A stretch of DNA of 59,157 nt from Thiomargarita sp. (GTDB lineage: Bacteria; Pseudomonadota; Gammaproteobacteria; Beggiatoales; Beggiatoaceae). The position numbers were made by a program, and so were the translations under genes. Below, piece by piece: positions 26,516 through 38,093 of the stretch (position 1 is its first letter; each line of letters begins with the position of its first letter). Location of the stretch: positions 1 to 59,157 of the forward strand of contig DYNN01000008.1 in NCBI GenBank assembly GCA_020721045.1, written 5' to 3'. The notes under the pieces were generated by a model, which saw nothing but the letters and a program-made list of their open reading frames with translations, made no database searches and had not been told where the DNA came from.

Positions 26516-28900
26516 CTACTTCCTTAGTTGTGCATTGAAATTGTGGTTAAGTGCTTTCAATATTTTTGTCATTACAGTATCAATTTCTGATTCGGTTAGA
26601 TTGCGAGAAAATTCTTGAAAAATCAAGCCTATTGCCAAACTTTTTTTATCAGTTTCAATGCCTTCTCCCTGATACACATCAAATAGAGATATTTCAGTCA
26701 GTAATTCTGATGCTGTTGCTTGAATACAGGTTAACATGTCATTCGCATGAGTTTTGGCTGCAACCACAATCGCAATATCTCGTCTAGTTGATGGATATTT
26801 AGAAATTTCTTGAAATTGGGTCACTGTTGCCTGACAAAGCGGTGCAACTTGTAATTCAAACAAATAAACGGCTTGATTGATTTCTAAGGTTTGCATCAGG
26901 CTGGGATGTAATGCGCCTAATAACCCAATTTGATTTTTTCCATGATAAATTGCTGCAGTTTGTCCCGGATGTAAGGCGTGATGTTGGGCGGGCTTGAATT
27001 GAAAAGCTTGACGACTCAAACCAAGCAATGCCACAATATCAGCTTTTACATCAAAAAAATCAACTGGTTGTGACGATATTCCCCATTGTTCAGAGAGACG
27101 TGATCCTGCTACAATACCGGCAATCATTTTATCTTGCTGTAATTGTTCATTGATCTTAATAAAACGCAAACCCGTTTCAAACAAGCGAATGCGTTGTTGT
27201 TGACGTTTTTGATTGTAAATCAGTGCTTGTAACAGACCTGTCCACAAGCTGGTACGCATAATCGCCAACTCATTTGAAATGGGATTTGCCAATGTGATAC
27301 CTGCCGCCTCAGGATTTATTTTTTCTTGTAATTGCGGATCAACAAAGCTATAAGTAATGGCTTCTTGATAATCTCGTTGAATTAATACGGATTGTATCGT
27401 TGCAGTATCAATCGTCACTTGCGGATGCAGTTGCAAACATGCTTTTGGTGCACGACTGGGCAAGTTATTATATCCATAAGCCCGCACAATTTCTTCAATT
27501 AAATCAGCTTCAATTGAGATGTCAAAGCGGTAACTGGGTGATATTACTTGCCAACCGATGATTTGTGTTGTTTGTTCTTGGAATAGCGCAGTAAATTGCA
27601 TTCCCAAACGGGTTAATATTGCTTCAATTTGCTGTGTGGGTAATGCATAACCCAAAATTCTTTCAATTCTTGCCTGACGTAAAATCACTGTTGGACGGAT
27701 AGGCATTGTATTATGATCAACAACTTCAATCAATTGTCCGGCTTCGCCACCTGCAATGTCTAGTAGTAATTGGGTAGCGCGCTCGATAGCACGTTGTTGC
27801 AATTGTGGATCAACACCGCGTTCAAACCGATGTGATGAATCAGTGTGTAAGCCATAGCGTCTAGCACAACCGGCTAGTTGCGTGGGCGCGAAAAAAGCAC
27901 TTTCAAAAAAGATGGATTGGGTTGACTCAGTCACAGCCGACTCTAATCCACCCATAACACCCGCAATTGCTAACGCTTTTTGTTCATCGGCAATAACTAA
28001 TGTGGTATCGTCTAAGGTGACTGTTTGTCCATCTAATAAAACCAGCGTTTCACCCACATGCGACATTCTCACTTGGATGCTGCCATTAAGTTTTTGTAAA
28101 TCAAAGGCGTGCATCGGTTGCCCTAATTCCAATAATACATAATTGGTAATATCGACAACTGGACTAATGCTACGTAAACCGCCGCGTCGTAAGTGTTCTT
28201 GCATCCACAACGGAGTAGTTGCACTCATATTAATATTTTTAACAATTCGCCCAATATAACGTGGACAAGCGATAGTTTCTTGAATATGAACAGGAAATAT
28301 ATCACTCATCGTCGCTTTCACGGGAACACAATTGACTGGAGTGATGTTCGTTTCTGTCAATAAAGACACTTCGCGCGCCAATCCTTCAATACTGAGACAA
28401 TCACCACGATTAGGAGTTAAATCTACTGTAATACTCACATCATCAAGTTGCAAATAAGACCGTATATCTTCACCAATCGGTGCATCAATCGGTAAGGACA
28501 TAATGCCAGCACCACTTTCTACCAATCCAAGTTCTTGCGCTGAACATAACATGCCTTGCGATTCTACACCGCGTAAGGAGGTTTTTTTAATTTGCATTGA
28601 GGGAAATTGTGCACCAACAAGCGCAGTAGGTACGCGCATACCGTCTTTTACGTTGCTCGCTCCGCATACAATAGTCAATAACGCTGGCGCACCTACGTTC
28701 ACTTGGCAAATGGTTAATTTTTCTGCCTGTGGATGGGGTTCTACAATTTTTACTTCACCTACAACCACGAGATTAAACGAAGAAGCGACTGGTTCAACAC
28801 TATCAACTTCTAATCCTGCCATTGTCAAGCGAGCAGCCATTTCATCAGTAGAAATAGAGGGATTTATCCATTCGCGTAACCAGCGTTCGCTAAATTTCAT
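26516..28900 (-). CDS. pheT: Phenylalanine--tRNA ligase beta subunit
   Basis: Beta subunit of the (alpha-beta)2 PheRS, with editing of Tyr-tRNA(Phe). The 794-aa length equals the family (E. coli 795). The N-terminal EMAP/OB tRNA-binding domain (about 40-150), B3/B4 editing domain (about 210-370), B5 domain (about 400-475) and C-terminal anticodon-binding ferredoxin-like domain (about 700-794, YPSTRRDIAIVV) are all recognisable. Unusually, pheS is not immediately upstream; the neighbour is mdh behind a terminator, so pheT must have its own promoter or depend on a distant pheS copy. Confidence 0.97.
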   Translation of the reverse strand: MKFSERWLREWINPSISTDEMAARLTMAGLEVDSVEPVASSFNLVVVGEVKIVEPHPQAEKLTICQVNVGAPALLTIVCGASNVKDGMRVPTALVGAQFPSMQIKKTSLRGVESQGMLCSAQELGLVESGAGIMSLPIDAPIGEDIRSYLQLDDVSITVDLTPNRGDCLSIEGLAREVSLLTETNITPVNCVPVKATMSDIFPVHIQETIACPRYIGRIVKNINMSATTPLWMQEHLRRGGLRSISPVVDITNYVLLELGQPMHAFDLQKLNGSIQVRMSHVGETLVLLDGQTVTLDDTTLVIADEQKALAIAGVMGGLESAVTESTQSIFFESAFFAPTQLAGCARRYGLHTDSSHRFERGVDPQLQQRAIERATQLLLDIAGGEAGQLIEVVDHNTMPIRPTVILRQARIERILGYALPTQQIEAILTRLGMQFTALFQEQTTQIIGWQVISPSYRFDISIEADLIEEIVRAYGYNNLPSRAPKACLQLHPQVTIDTATIQSVLIQRDYQEAITYSFVDPQLQEKINPEAAGITLANPISNELAIMRTSLWTGLLQALIYNQKRQQQRIRLFETGLRFIKINEQLQQDKMIAGIVAGSRLSEQWGISSQPVDFFDVKADIVALLGLSRQAFQFKPAQHHALHPGQTAAIYHGKNQIGLLGALHPSLMQTLEINQAVYLFELQVAPLCQATVTQFQEISKYPSTRRDIAIVVAAKTHANDMLTCIQATASELLTEISLFDVYQGEGIETDKKSLAIGLIFQEFSRNLTESEIDTVMTKILKALNHNFNAQLRK

Positions 28901-28955
28901 TACGTACCTAATTTTATTAAAAGTTTAGAATGGCGGTAAATTATAAAGGTATTAA

Positions 28956-28984
28956 AAATAACACCTCTTAGTGAGGTGCTATTT
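28956..28984 (-). terminator. Intrinsic terminator after mdh
   Basis: On the minus strand, AAATAGCACCTC and GAGGTGTTATTT form a 12-bp stem with one mismatch and a 5-nt loop, followed by a T-rich tail. It lies between the mdh stop and the pheT start, so it ends mdh transcription and separates the two genes. Confidence 0.8.
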
Positions 28985-29023
28985 CTATAGAACGAAAAGG
29001 AAAATATACATTAAATCAGATGA

Positions 29024-30001
29024 CTAAGCAAGTAATTCAGTAATTGCATCACGTTCTTGCTCTAATTCCTGTTGAGTAACTAACATGCGTTCACGACTAA
29101 ATTCGCTAATCTCCAATCCTTGCACAATTTGATACTCACCCGCTTGCGTTGTAATGGGAAATGAATACACTAATCCTTCAGGAATACCATAACTACCATC
29201 GCTAGGTACAGCCATACTCACCCAATTACCTTGTGAACCGGCAACCCAATCACGCATATGCGCTAATGCAGCCAATCCGGCTGAGGCTGCACTGGATTTT
29301 CCACGTGCTTTGATAACTGCTGCACCACGTTGCTGCACGGTGGGAATAAAATCGTTGATAACCCAATCTTGTTCTACAAAAGAATGAGCGGGCGCTCCAC
29401 TGACGATTGTATGAGAAATATCAGGATATTGTGTGGAAGAGTGATTTCCCCAAATAACCATTTTATTAATATCATTAACACTTACGCCTGTTTTAGCAGC
29501 CAATTGACTCAAAGCGCGATTATGATCAAGGCGTGTCATGGCAGTAAAATTTCTAGGGTTTAAATCAGGTGCCGAATTCATCGCAATATAAGCATTAGTA
29601 TTAGCAGGGTTACCAACAACTAAGACTTTAACGTCACGACTGGCGTATTCATTTAATGCATACCCTTGATTTTTAAAAATTTCCGCATTAATTTTTAACA
29701 GATCGTTTCTTTCCATGCCTAGACCACGCGGGGTTGCGCCCACAAGTAGTGCGTAATCTACATCGGTAAAGGCAATATCATTATCATCTGTCATCACTAT
29801 ATCTTGTAACAGAGGATAAGCGCAATCATCCAATTCCATAACTACACCTTTGAGTGCTTCAAGAGCAGCGGGCACTTCTAACAGGTGTAAAATAACAGGC
29901 TGATCAGTACCGAGCATTTCCCCTGAGGCAATACGAAATACAAGGGAATAAACAATTTGACCTGCGCCTCCAGTAATAGCGACACGTACAGGTTGTTTCA
30001 T
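29024..30001 (-). CDS. mdh: Malate dehydrogenase (NAD-dependent, type 2)
   Basis: Interconverts malate and oxaloacetate with NAD. The 325-aa length fits the bacterial type-2/cytosolic-like MDH group. Substrate-binding Arg residues lie in [14 protein letters not shown], the catalytic Asp in TRLDHNRAL and His in [11 protein letters not shown]. The nucleotide loop reads [11 protein letters not shown], where the family norm is a GAAGQIG pattern. The third glycine is therefore Val17 and the second position Gly12, an unusual substitution in an otherwise intact enzyme. It is a single-gene unit with a terminator on its 3' side. Confidence 0.93.
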   Translation of the reverse strand: MKQPVRVAITGGAGQIVYSLVFRIASGEMLGTDQPVILHLLEVPAALEALKGVVMELDDCAYPLLQDIVMTDDNDIAFTDVDYALLVGATPRGLGMERNDLLKINAEIFKNQGYALNEYASRDVKVLVVGNPANTNAYIAMNSAPDLNPRNFTAMTRLDHNRALSQLAAKTGVSVNDINKMVIWGNHSSTQYPDISHTIVSGAPAHSFVEQDWVINDFIPTVQQRGAAVIKARGKSSAASAGLAALAHMRDWVAGSQGNWVSMAVPSDGSYGIPEGLVYSFPITTQAGEYQIVQGLEISEFSRERMLVTQQELEQERDAITELLA

Positions 30002-30264
30002 AGTATATCTTTCCTTATGTCATTAAGAATGATAAATTTTACGGTCGACAGGGTAAAATCAGAAGATGGCAATTTTCTAAATAAACGACAATAATACCTT
30101 GATTATCAATTTGATGCTAGATATTGTATTATAATAGATTGATTATTTGATATCAATAGATTGAATTATAAGATATTTTTTGCAAATAATGTCTGATACA
30201 CAAAAAATATTCACTAAAATAAGGCAGAGCGATTGCCTAATTGATAATTCCACACACGTCGTAT

Positions 30265-32166
<1,902 letters not shown>

Positions 32167-32931
32167 TTATGGTTTTTCAACGGGTGTTTCAGTGTCGTCA
32201 AATAAATCATCGAATAATTCATCAACATCTTCTTGATTTTGTGGTGGATTACCATCGTGTACTAAATAATTACGTCGTTGCAAATAAGCATCACGCATGA
32301 AAGTATAAGGATCAAGTGCCGCCGCATCTAATACCTGTTCTGCTGCCATCAAATCTGCACGTAAGTCCATGAATTTAACAGCGTCGATACCTAAAACGAT
32401 ATCATTATTATCAATATACATCGTTGGGTCTAACCAAATATCTACACCACGTCCGGCAACATCGCGCACTGTGCTGGGTCCTAAAAAGGGTAAAACCAGA
32501 TAAGGACTGCTTTCAATTCCCCAATAGCCAAGGGTTTGTCCAAAATCTTCATCATGTTTGGGTAAGCCTAAATCTGTGGCAAAATCAACAAATCCTAATA
32601 AGCCTATTGTGGAATTCACCAAAAATCGCCCTGAATCTGAAGCCGCTTGTTTGAATTTAAATTGCAGTAAATCATTGGCAACAACCATAATATCATCAAG
32701 ATTATTGAAAAAATTACTGATACCTTGATTAACCGGTTCAGGCGTAACTGTTTGATAGACTTCAGCAATCGGTTTCATTACCATCGCGTCAATGTCTTTA
32801 TTTAGAGTGAATACACCTCGATTAAATTCTTCAAATGGATCATCAGGATTTTGTCCCATGGTAGCACAACCATTCATGCCACTTAACATGATGATTAAAA
32901 TCGTAAATTGACGAGATATTTTATTAAACAT
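32167..32931 (-). CDS. mlaA: Outer-membrane lipoprotein MlaA (VacJ)
   Basis: Part of the Mla pathway that removes misplaced phospholipids from the outer leaflet of the outer membrane and returns them inward. A lipoprotein signal ends at LSGMNGC, with lipidated Cys22. The mature part has the family signature DPFEEFNRGVFTLN and the segment VNSTIGLLGFVDFATDLGL, then GQTLGYWG and YLVLPFLGPSTVRD. The 254-aa length equals the family. The acidic C-terminal tail (DELFDDLFDDTE) is common. The mlaBCDEF genes are not in this window. Confidence 0.95.
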   Translation of the reverse strand: MFNKISRQFTILIIMLSGMNGCATMGQNPDDPFEEFNRGVFTLNKDIDAMVMKPIAEVYQTVTPEPVNQGISNFFNNLDDIMVVANDLLQFKFKQAASDSGRFLVNSTIGLLGFVDFATDLGLPKHDEDFGQTLGYWGIESSPYLVLPFLGPSTVRDVAGRGVDIWLDPTMYIDNNDIVLGIDAVKFMDLRADLMAAEQVLDAAALDPYTFMRDAYLQRRNYLVHDGNPPQNQEDVDELFDDLFDDTETPVEKP

Positions 32932-33020
32932 AGGATACTTTTTAAATTAAACCAACTCAAGGAATTTTTAAATCATAGGTGAGCAACAACCATTCGTGAT
33001 GCTCACCTTGCTTGTACGCG

Positions 33021-34376
33021 TTATTTATCAGAAAATTCTAAATCAGTACGTTGCAAATTAACTGCGTACCAATCAATATTGCGTGTAATATACATGACTA
33101 TTGCCAAAATTAAAAACAATCCAATTGCACCAAATAATAAGGCATAATCTTGTAAATGAAGTAAAACATATAGATAGCCATATAGCAAAATCAGTAGCGT
33201 GCCTAACATAAGCGCGTGTTTTTTACTTTGCAAAATTGCCATACTATAACCGGTAATTAAGACAACCGTTGCCACCATCGCGCTTAAATAGGCAATGACA
33301 AAGCCAAATTGTTCAGCAATCGACAATAGCAATAAGTAGAAAATACATAAAGCAATACCCACCATCATATATTGCAAAAAATGCAGTCGAATAGGATTAA
33401 ACACTTCAAATAGGAAAAATACGGTAAATGTGAGCAAAATAAATAAAATCCCATATTTAATTGAACGCTGAGTTTTTTGATAAAAATCAACTGGTAATAG
33501 TAATTTAATCCCAAAATCACTGTCGCTGAGATACGACCCATTTTGATTTTCTGAATTCCAAAATTGTGGGTAACTACGCCCTAAATGCGAGACTTTCCAA
33601 TTAGCAGTAAAACCTTCTTGAGTAATTTCACGTGCTACAGGTAAAAAAGAGCCGATAAAACTGGGATCAGTCCAAGTCGATTTTACTTGTACCGTGTTTT
33701 GTTTACCTACAGGCGTAAATGAAATGCTGTCGTTACCATTTAAATTAGTCGTAAAGCCAAATTGATAGCTTGTTGCCGTTTCGGTGGCTAAATTAGATAA
33801 ACGAACATGTAAACCTTTGTTAATAAATTCATTATTTCCAGTACCCGATAAAAATTCTATTTTGCTGTTATTCCAATTTAAAAATAAATTTTCTTCAATT
33901 CCGCGCGTATCGGATAATCCTATGGATAACGTTGCATCTTCCCAAATGATGTTTTCAGCCGGAATTTTCCAAATACTTAAATCAGGACGCGAAAAACGTC
34001 CATTAACAGTTAATTTCACCCGATAAACAACCACTTTAAAAATGCCACGCCAACGAATTTCTGGGGCTAATTCGCTATGTATATCCAAATTGTCGGGTAA
34101 AAAATACGATTGATTAATTTTCGTATACACTTTGCTTTGTTCATCATGCCAAGTAGTGCGATAAGGGATGATAATCATCGGACCAGTAATAGTTTGTGCT
34201 GCTCCCCATGAATTATTAATTTCATGAACAACGGATTGTAAACGCGATTCCCTTTCATACACTAGATCATCTACCATTGCCAAAGGTATGAGTAGTGTAA
34301 AAATTAAAATGCCAATAAACACCGTTTTAACTAAAAGCGAGTGACGCGCTGCGAAAGATAACTTGTTAGTTTCCAT
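33021..34376 (-). CDS. creD: Inner-membrane protein CreD
   Basis: Cell-envelope integrity protein of the CreD family (451 aa; E. coli 450). One N-terminal helix (about 12-32) is followed by a large periplasmic beta-rich domain (about 33-305) and a cluster of five or six C-terminal membrane helices. The function is poorly known; it is linked to beta-lactam stress and the Cre regulon in enterobacteria and aeromonads. The creABC regulators are not nearby. It starts 1 nt after the stop of a nitroreductase-like gene, so the two form an operon. Confidence 0.9.
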   Translation of the reverse strand: METNKLSFAARHSLLVKTVFIGILIFTLLIPLAMVDDLVYERESRLQSVVHEINNSWGAAQTITGPMIIIPYRTTWHDEQSKVYTKINQSYFLPDNLDIHSELAPEIRWRGIFKVVVYRVKLTVNGRFSRPDLSIWKIPAENIIWEDATLSIGLSDTRGIEENLFLNWNNSKIEFLSGTGNNEFINKGLHVRLSNLATETATSYQFGFTTNLNGNDSISFTPVGKQNTVQVKSTWTDPSFIGSFLPVAREITQEGFTANWKVSHLGRSYPQFWNSENQNGSYLSDSDFGIKLLLPVDFYQKTQRSIKYGILFILLTFTVFFLFEVFNPIRLHFLQYMMVGIALCIFYLLLLSIAEQFGFVIAYLSAMVATVVLITGYSMAILQSKKHALMLGTLLILLYGYLYVLLHLQDYALLFGAIGLFLILAIVMYITRNIDWYAVNLQRTDLEFSDK

Positions 34377-34377
34377 A

Positions 34378-34995
34378 TTATTTATTTCCGATACCTATAC
34401 CCCAATCACCCATAAAACCAATTTCTGTCAATGGAACACGGGTGCGTGGTTCTTGTTCTCGTTCTAAATAATCGCCAGTTAATGTATTTGATTTTGCTTG
34501 ATAACCCACAGCAATCATCGTCATACAAGTAAATTCTTCTGGAATGTGAAAAATTTCTTTAGCTTTATCAGGATTAAATCCACCCATTTGGTGCGCAATT
34601 AATCCTAATGTAACCGCTTGTAAACATAAATTTTCACTTGCCGCACCACAATCATACTGTGCCCAACGATTAGCAGCTCCATTATGTTTAAATAAATTGC
34701 TCGTCACAGCTAACAGCAAAACCGGCGCATTTTGACACCATACTTGATTAGCTTCAGCCAAACATTGAAAAGCATTGTTCCATGCCGTGGAGTTTGTATT
34801 TTTATCGCAAACAACATATCGCCACGGTTCATTCCCATAACACGAAGGTGCCCAACGTGCAGCTTCTAATAATGCAGCAATTTGCTGAATCGTTACTTTT
34901 TGAGTGGGATCATAAGCGCGCGGACTCCAACGTTGCGCAATGATGTGATGAATGGGTTCCTGAGTGATTGCAGATTTCTCAAATTCACTAAACAT
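34378..34995 (-). CDS. Nitroreductase-family flavoprotein
   Basis: FMN-dependent oxidoreductase of the nitroreductase fold (205 aa). The FMN-binding N-terminal RWSPRAYDP and EAARWAPSCYGNEPWRY are family signatures, and AVGYQAKSN occurs near the C-terminus. Natural substrates are unknown; relatives reduce quinones, nitroaromatics or flavins. It precedes creD in a two-gene operon with 1 nt between stop and start. Confidence 0.88.
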   Translation of the reverse strand: MFSEFEKSAITQEPIHHIIAQRWSPRAYDPTQKVTIQQIAALLEAARWAPSCYGNEPWRYVVCDKNTNSTAWNNAFQCLAEANQVWCQNAPVLLLAVTSNLFKHNGAANRWAQYDCGAASENLCLQAVTLGLIAHQMGGFNPDKAKEIFHIPEEFTCMTMIAVGYQAKSNTLTGDYLEREQEPRTRVPLTEIGFMGDWGIGIGNK

Positions 34996-35204
34996 ATTTT
35001 CTCCTCAAATTTATTGTTCGTATACGTTAAATTAATGACTAAATCCATTGGATAATGTGGTTTTAAATCTGAAATTGCTGCTATAATTACGCCGTTTACT
35101 ACACTTAAACTATCAGTTCCTCTCTATAAATATATACAAAATTCCAGCATTTTGGTAAAAATTAGGGATTATAATCAAAAAAGTTGCTTGTTAAGGTCTC
35201 GTTC

Positions 35205-36221
35205 ATGCGCATACTGCTTATCAAAACATCTTCTTTAGGAGATATCATTCACACTTTACCGGCTCTAACCGATGCGCAACGTCACTATCCTAGTTTACAA
35301 TGTGATTGGGTCGTTGAAGAAGCTTTTGCCGAAATTCCCGCTTGGCATCCGGCAGTAAGGCGAGTGATTCCTGTTGCACTACGGCGTTGGCGTAAAAAAT
35401 GGTGGAAAATGTTATTTCATCATGAATGGCGTCTATTCAAACAAGAATTAATTCAAGATTCTTATGATTATGTCATTGATGCACAAGGGTTATTAAAAAG
35501 TGCATGGTTGGCTTCGCAAGCGCGTGGTCCACGCTGTGGTTTTGATTCATATTCTGCACGCGAATCTATTGCCAGTTTTTTTTATCATCACTGTTTTTCC
35601 GTTTCAACTCAACATCATGCTGTTGAACGATTGCGAAAATTATTTGCTCAAATATTAAATTATGATGTTCCACAATCACCGGTTGATTACGGCATTACCG
35701 AGCATTTTTCTAATCAAACGTTCCCTAAACAAAAGGTTATCATTTTGTTACACAGCACTACATGGTATACTAAGCATTGGATTGAAACTTATTGGACGCA
35801 ACTGGCTCAACGGATTATCACTAAAGGCTATGCCATACGGTTACCTTGGGGTAATGAACGCGAACGCTTGCGGGCTGGAAGAATTGCAGCTATCCACCCG
35901 CAAATCAGAGTGATTCCAAAAAGCGATTTGTCTCATCTCGCGAATGAACTTATACAAGCACATGCCGTGGTGGGCGTTGATACGGGTTTGTCTCATCTTG
36001 CAGCTGCTTTAAATATTCCTACGATTACTTTGTATAGTGTAACTCTTCCTTCTAAAACAGGAACTTACGGTGAACATCAAATTCATTTACGAGCTAAATT
36101 TCCTTGTGCGCCTTGCTTCAGTAAAAACTGTACCTATCAAGGTATTGCAACGGTACATCCTGCTTGTTATAGCGATTTATCAGTGGATAAGGTGTGGCAG
36201 GTGTTACAGACATTGTTGTAA
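35205..36221 (+). CDS. waaC: Lipopolysaccharide heptosyltransferase I
   Basis: GT9-family glycosyltransferase that adds the first L-glycero-D-manno-heptose to Kdo of lipid A. The N-terminus MRILLIKTSSLGDIIHTLPA is the WaaC signature, and the C-terminal half has VVGVDTGLSHLAAALNIPTI. The ATG at 35205 has AAGG 8 nt upstream; a TTG at 35184 would add seven residues of no family likeness. The 338-aa length is normal. WaaF and other core genes are not adjacent. Confidence 0.92.
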   Translation: MRILLIKTSSLGDIIHTLPALTDAQRHYPSLQCDWVVEEAFAEIPAWHPAVRRVIPVALRRWRKKWWKMLFHHEWRLFKQELIQDSYDYVIDAQGLLKSAWLASQARGPRCGFDSYSARESIASFFYHHCFSVSTQHHAVERLRKLFAQILNYDVPQSPVDYGITEHFSNQTFPKQKVIILLHSTTWYTKHWIETYWTQLAQRIITKGYAIRLPWGNERERLRAGRIAAIHPQIRVIPKSDLSHLANELIQAHAVVGVDTGLSHLAAALNIPTITLYSVTLPSKTGTYGEHQIHLRAKFPCAPCFSKNCTYQGIATVHPACYSDLSVDKVWQVLQTLL

Positions 36222-36250
36222 GTGGTTGTTAGTCGATATAGTGGTTGGCT

Positions 36251-36997
36251 TTAAATTAGGAAGTGTGGGTCTTGTAGTAGTGCTTTGTGGATGGTTTGAG
36301 TAAGTGCTTGTGAACTGATCCACACAATTTTAACTGTTTGATTTGTCACAATATTTAATACTGAATGATTTAATAAATAGGCTTCTCTTTTACGCTGATC
36401 ATAAGGTGGATAAGAGACTTTATGTTGATCAACTTGACGCACATAGGCTGGATAAGCGACTTTTTCCCATTTGTATTCATCATGATAAACAATTCCTTCA
36501 ATTATTTTTTCAAAGCGATAATCAACACCAACAGATTGTTCAACTAAATGAACCTGAGTAGCATATAACACATCTAACCCAATGTTTACAATAATATAAT
36601 CCTGCTCAGTCAAGTAATGCAACAAACCCTCTTGCTCAAACATCTTGCAACACACGGAACAAGGTAAATTTTCCAAATAATGTAATACGTCCACCACGCT
36701 AAACATCGGATCAGGCGTTCTAAATTGGGCAAAATGACAACGCACTTCTTCAGAAAACCGTCCCACTTCTGATTTAGAAAATAACGAGTGAAACACCCCG
36801 CCAAACATGAATGTGTAAATTGTATAAGTCGGTACCAAAATGGCAACGGGTTGATATAGAGATTGCAATGTTGAGATTAATTCTCGTGAAAGTTGATAGT
36901 AACCTTTTCCAGTCAACGCATGAAGATCGCGTAATTTAACATGTAAGAATAAAATACGATGCGAAGGAATATCAACATTTTCAAAAAATTCAAACAT
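36251..36997 (-). CDS. AAC(3)-family (antibiotic N-acetyltransferase-like) protein
   Basis: About 248 aa resembling the AAC(3)/YokD/FrbF acetyltransferase fold. Matching blocks are ILFLHVKLRDL near the N-terminus, ILVPTYTIYTF (family [LM]PTxT), SKSEVGRFSEEVR with RTPDPMFSVV, and VNIGLDVLYATQVHLVEQ, where the family has a GxGxxxNTSLHLAE element with the catalytic His. Members include aminoglycoside 3-N-acetyltransferases and enzymes that acetylate amino sugars in polysaccharide pathways. The context next to waaC suggests envelope sugar chemistry rather than resistance, but that is inference. The ATG at 36997 lies 5 nt beyond the upstream stop; an overlapping in-frame GTG at 37030 would add 11 residues and restore the usual N-terminal helix. 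Confidence 0.68.
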   Translation of the reverse strand: MFEFFENVDIPSHRILFLHVKLRDLHALTGKGYYQLSRELISTLQSLYQPVAILVPTYTIYTFMFGGVFHSLFSKSEVGRFSEEVRCHFAQFRTPDPMFSVVDVLHYLENLPCSVCCKMFEQEGLLHYLTEQDYIIVNIGLDVLYATQVHLVEQSVGVDYRFEKIIEGIVYHDEYKWEKVAYPAYVRQVDQHKVSYPPYDQRKREAYLLNHSVLNIVTNQTVKIVWISSQALTQTIHKALLQDPHFLI

Positions 36998-37001
36998 AAT
37001 T

Positions 37002-37916
37002 TTATAAAATCGCGCCCTGCTGAGTCCCACGATCCCGTAACACCTGCTCTACTCCATTAAGAACTAACCATTTCTTATGACACCACAACGGTGTTAATAA
37101 CACATCCATCGCAGCCGTTGCAGTCACCCGATGATATACAACACTTAAAGGCGTTCTTTCTATCATGTCAGCAGCAATATTGAGGTAGTCGTTAAAATCC
37201 AAAGCTTGATACAATCCAGTTCGCCATTGCTTAGCTAATATTGTATGCTTCACCACATGTAACGGGTGCAATTTTAAACCTTGTACACCTAATTCGATCA
37301 CACGCTGTAAACTTTCTAAAGCATGGTCACGTGATTCATTAGGTAAGCCAACGATTAGGTGAGTACAAATTGGTATGTTATATGATTGTATAATATGCAC
37401 AGCACGCTGATAATCAGCAAAAGAATGACCACGATGAATAGCTGCTAACGTAGTATCAAAAGACGATTGCAAACCCAACTCAATCCAAACTTCATAACCT
37501 TGCTGTTGATAGCTAGAAAGCAACTCCAAAACGTCACCACTGATACAATCTGGACGAGTACCCACAGACAAACCAACCACATCAGGAAGTGCCAACGCCT
37601 CCTCATACAAATTCATTAAATGAGCAATATCAGCATAAGTATTTGTATAAGCTTGAAAATAAGCAATGAATCGTTTTGCCCCTGTTCGTTTTGCCAACAC
37701 CTCTCGACCCAAGGCTAGCTGTGTAGTTATTCTCGGTGGTCGTTGCGCATTGGGAGAAAACGAAACATTATTACAAAAAGTGCAACCACCGCGCCCCTTA
37801 GTACCATCTCGATTAGGACAAGTAAAACCAGCATTAATCGCCAATTTGTGGACACGTTCACCATATCGTCTCAATAAATCCTGTCCAAATGTGTTCACAT
37901 AATTTGCTAATGTCAT
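37002..37916 (-). CDS. YhcC-type radical SAM protein (TIGR01212 family)
   Basis: Radical SAM enzyme of 304 aa with an unusual cluster motif spread as CPNRDGTKGRGGCTFC: the cluster ligands are Cys33, Cys45 and Cys48, as in the YhcC/TIGR01212 family. FTCPNRDG and VGLSVGTRPDCI are other family blocks. The reaction is unknown. It lies directly upstream of the AAC(3)-like gene (0-29 nt depending on start), so the two are probably co-transcribed. Confidence 0.9.
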   Translation of the reverse strand: MTLANYVNTFGQDLLRRYGERVHKLAINAGFTCPNRDGTKGRGGCTFCNNVSFSPNAQRPPRITTQLALGREVLAKRTGAKRFIAYFQAYTNTYADIAHLMNLYEEALALPDVVGLSVGTRPDCISGDVLELLSSYQQQGYEVWIELGLQSSFDTTLAAIHRGHSFADYQRAVHIIQSYNIPICTHLIVGLPNESRDHALESLQRVIELGVQGLKLHPLHVVKHTILAKQWRTGLYQALDFNDYLNIAADMIERTPLSVVYHRVTATAAMDVLLTPLWCHKKWLVLNGVEQVLRDRGTQQGAIL

Positions 37917-38093
37917 GAATTTAATAAATTAAATCAATCTAAGATAAGTGCATATTTTTCTACTATAATTGCAAATAGAATATTATTAATTCTGTTTATG
38001 TCAAGTTTTACTTGCACAAAACGACCTAATTTACTTTATTAAGGTGAAATCGTCAATTATACTCGGAAGCTTAATTCGGTAGGAGAATATATT

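Noticed and set aside
36251-36997. Antibiotic resistance gene
   Set aside because: The AAC(3) fold is shared by sugar-modifying enzymes, and the N-terminal block is divergent from resistance enzymes; no mobile context supports resistance.
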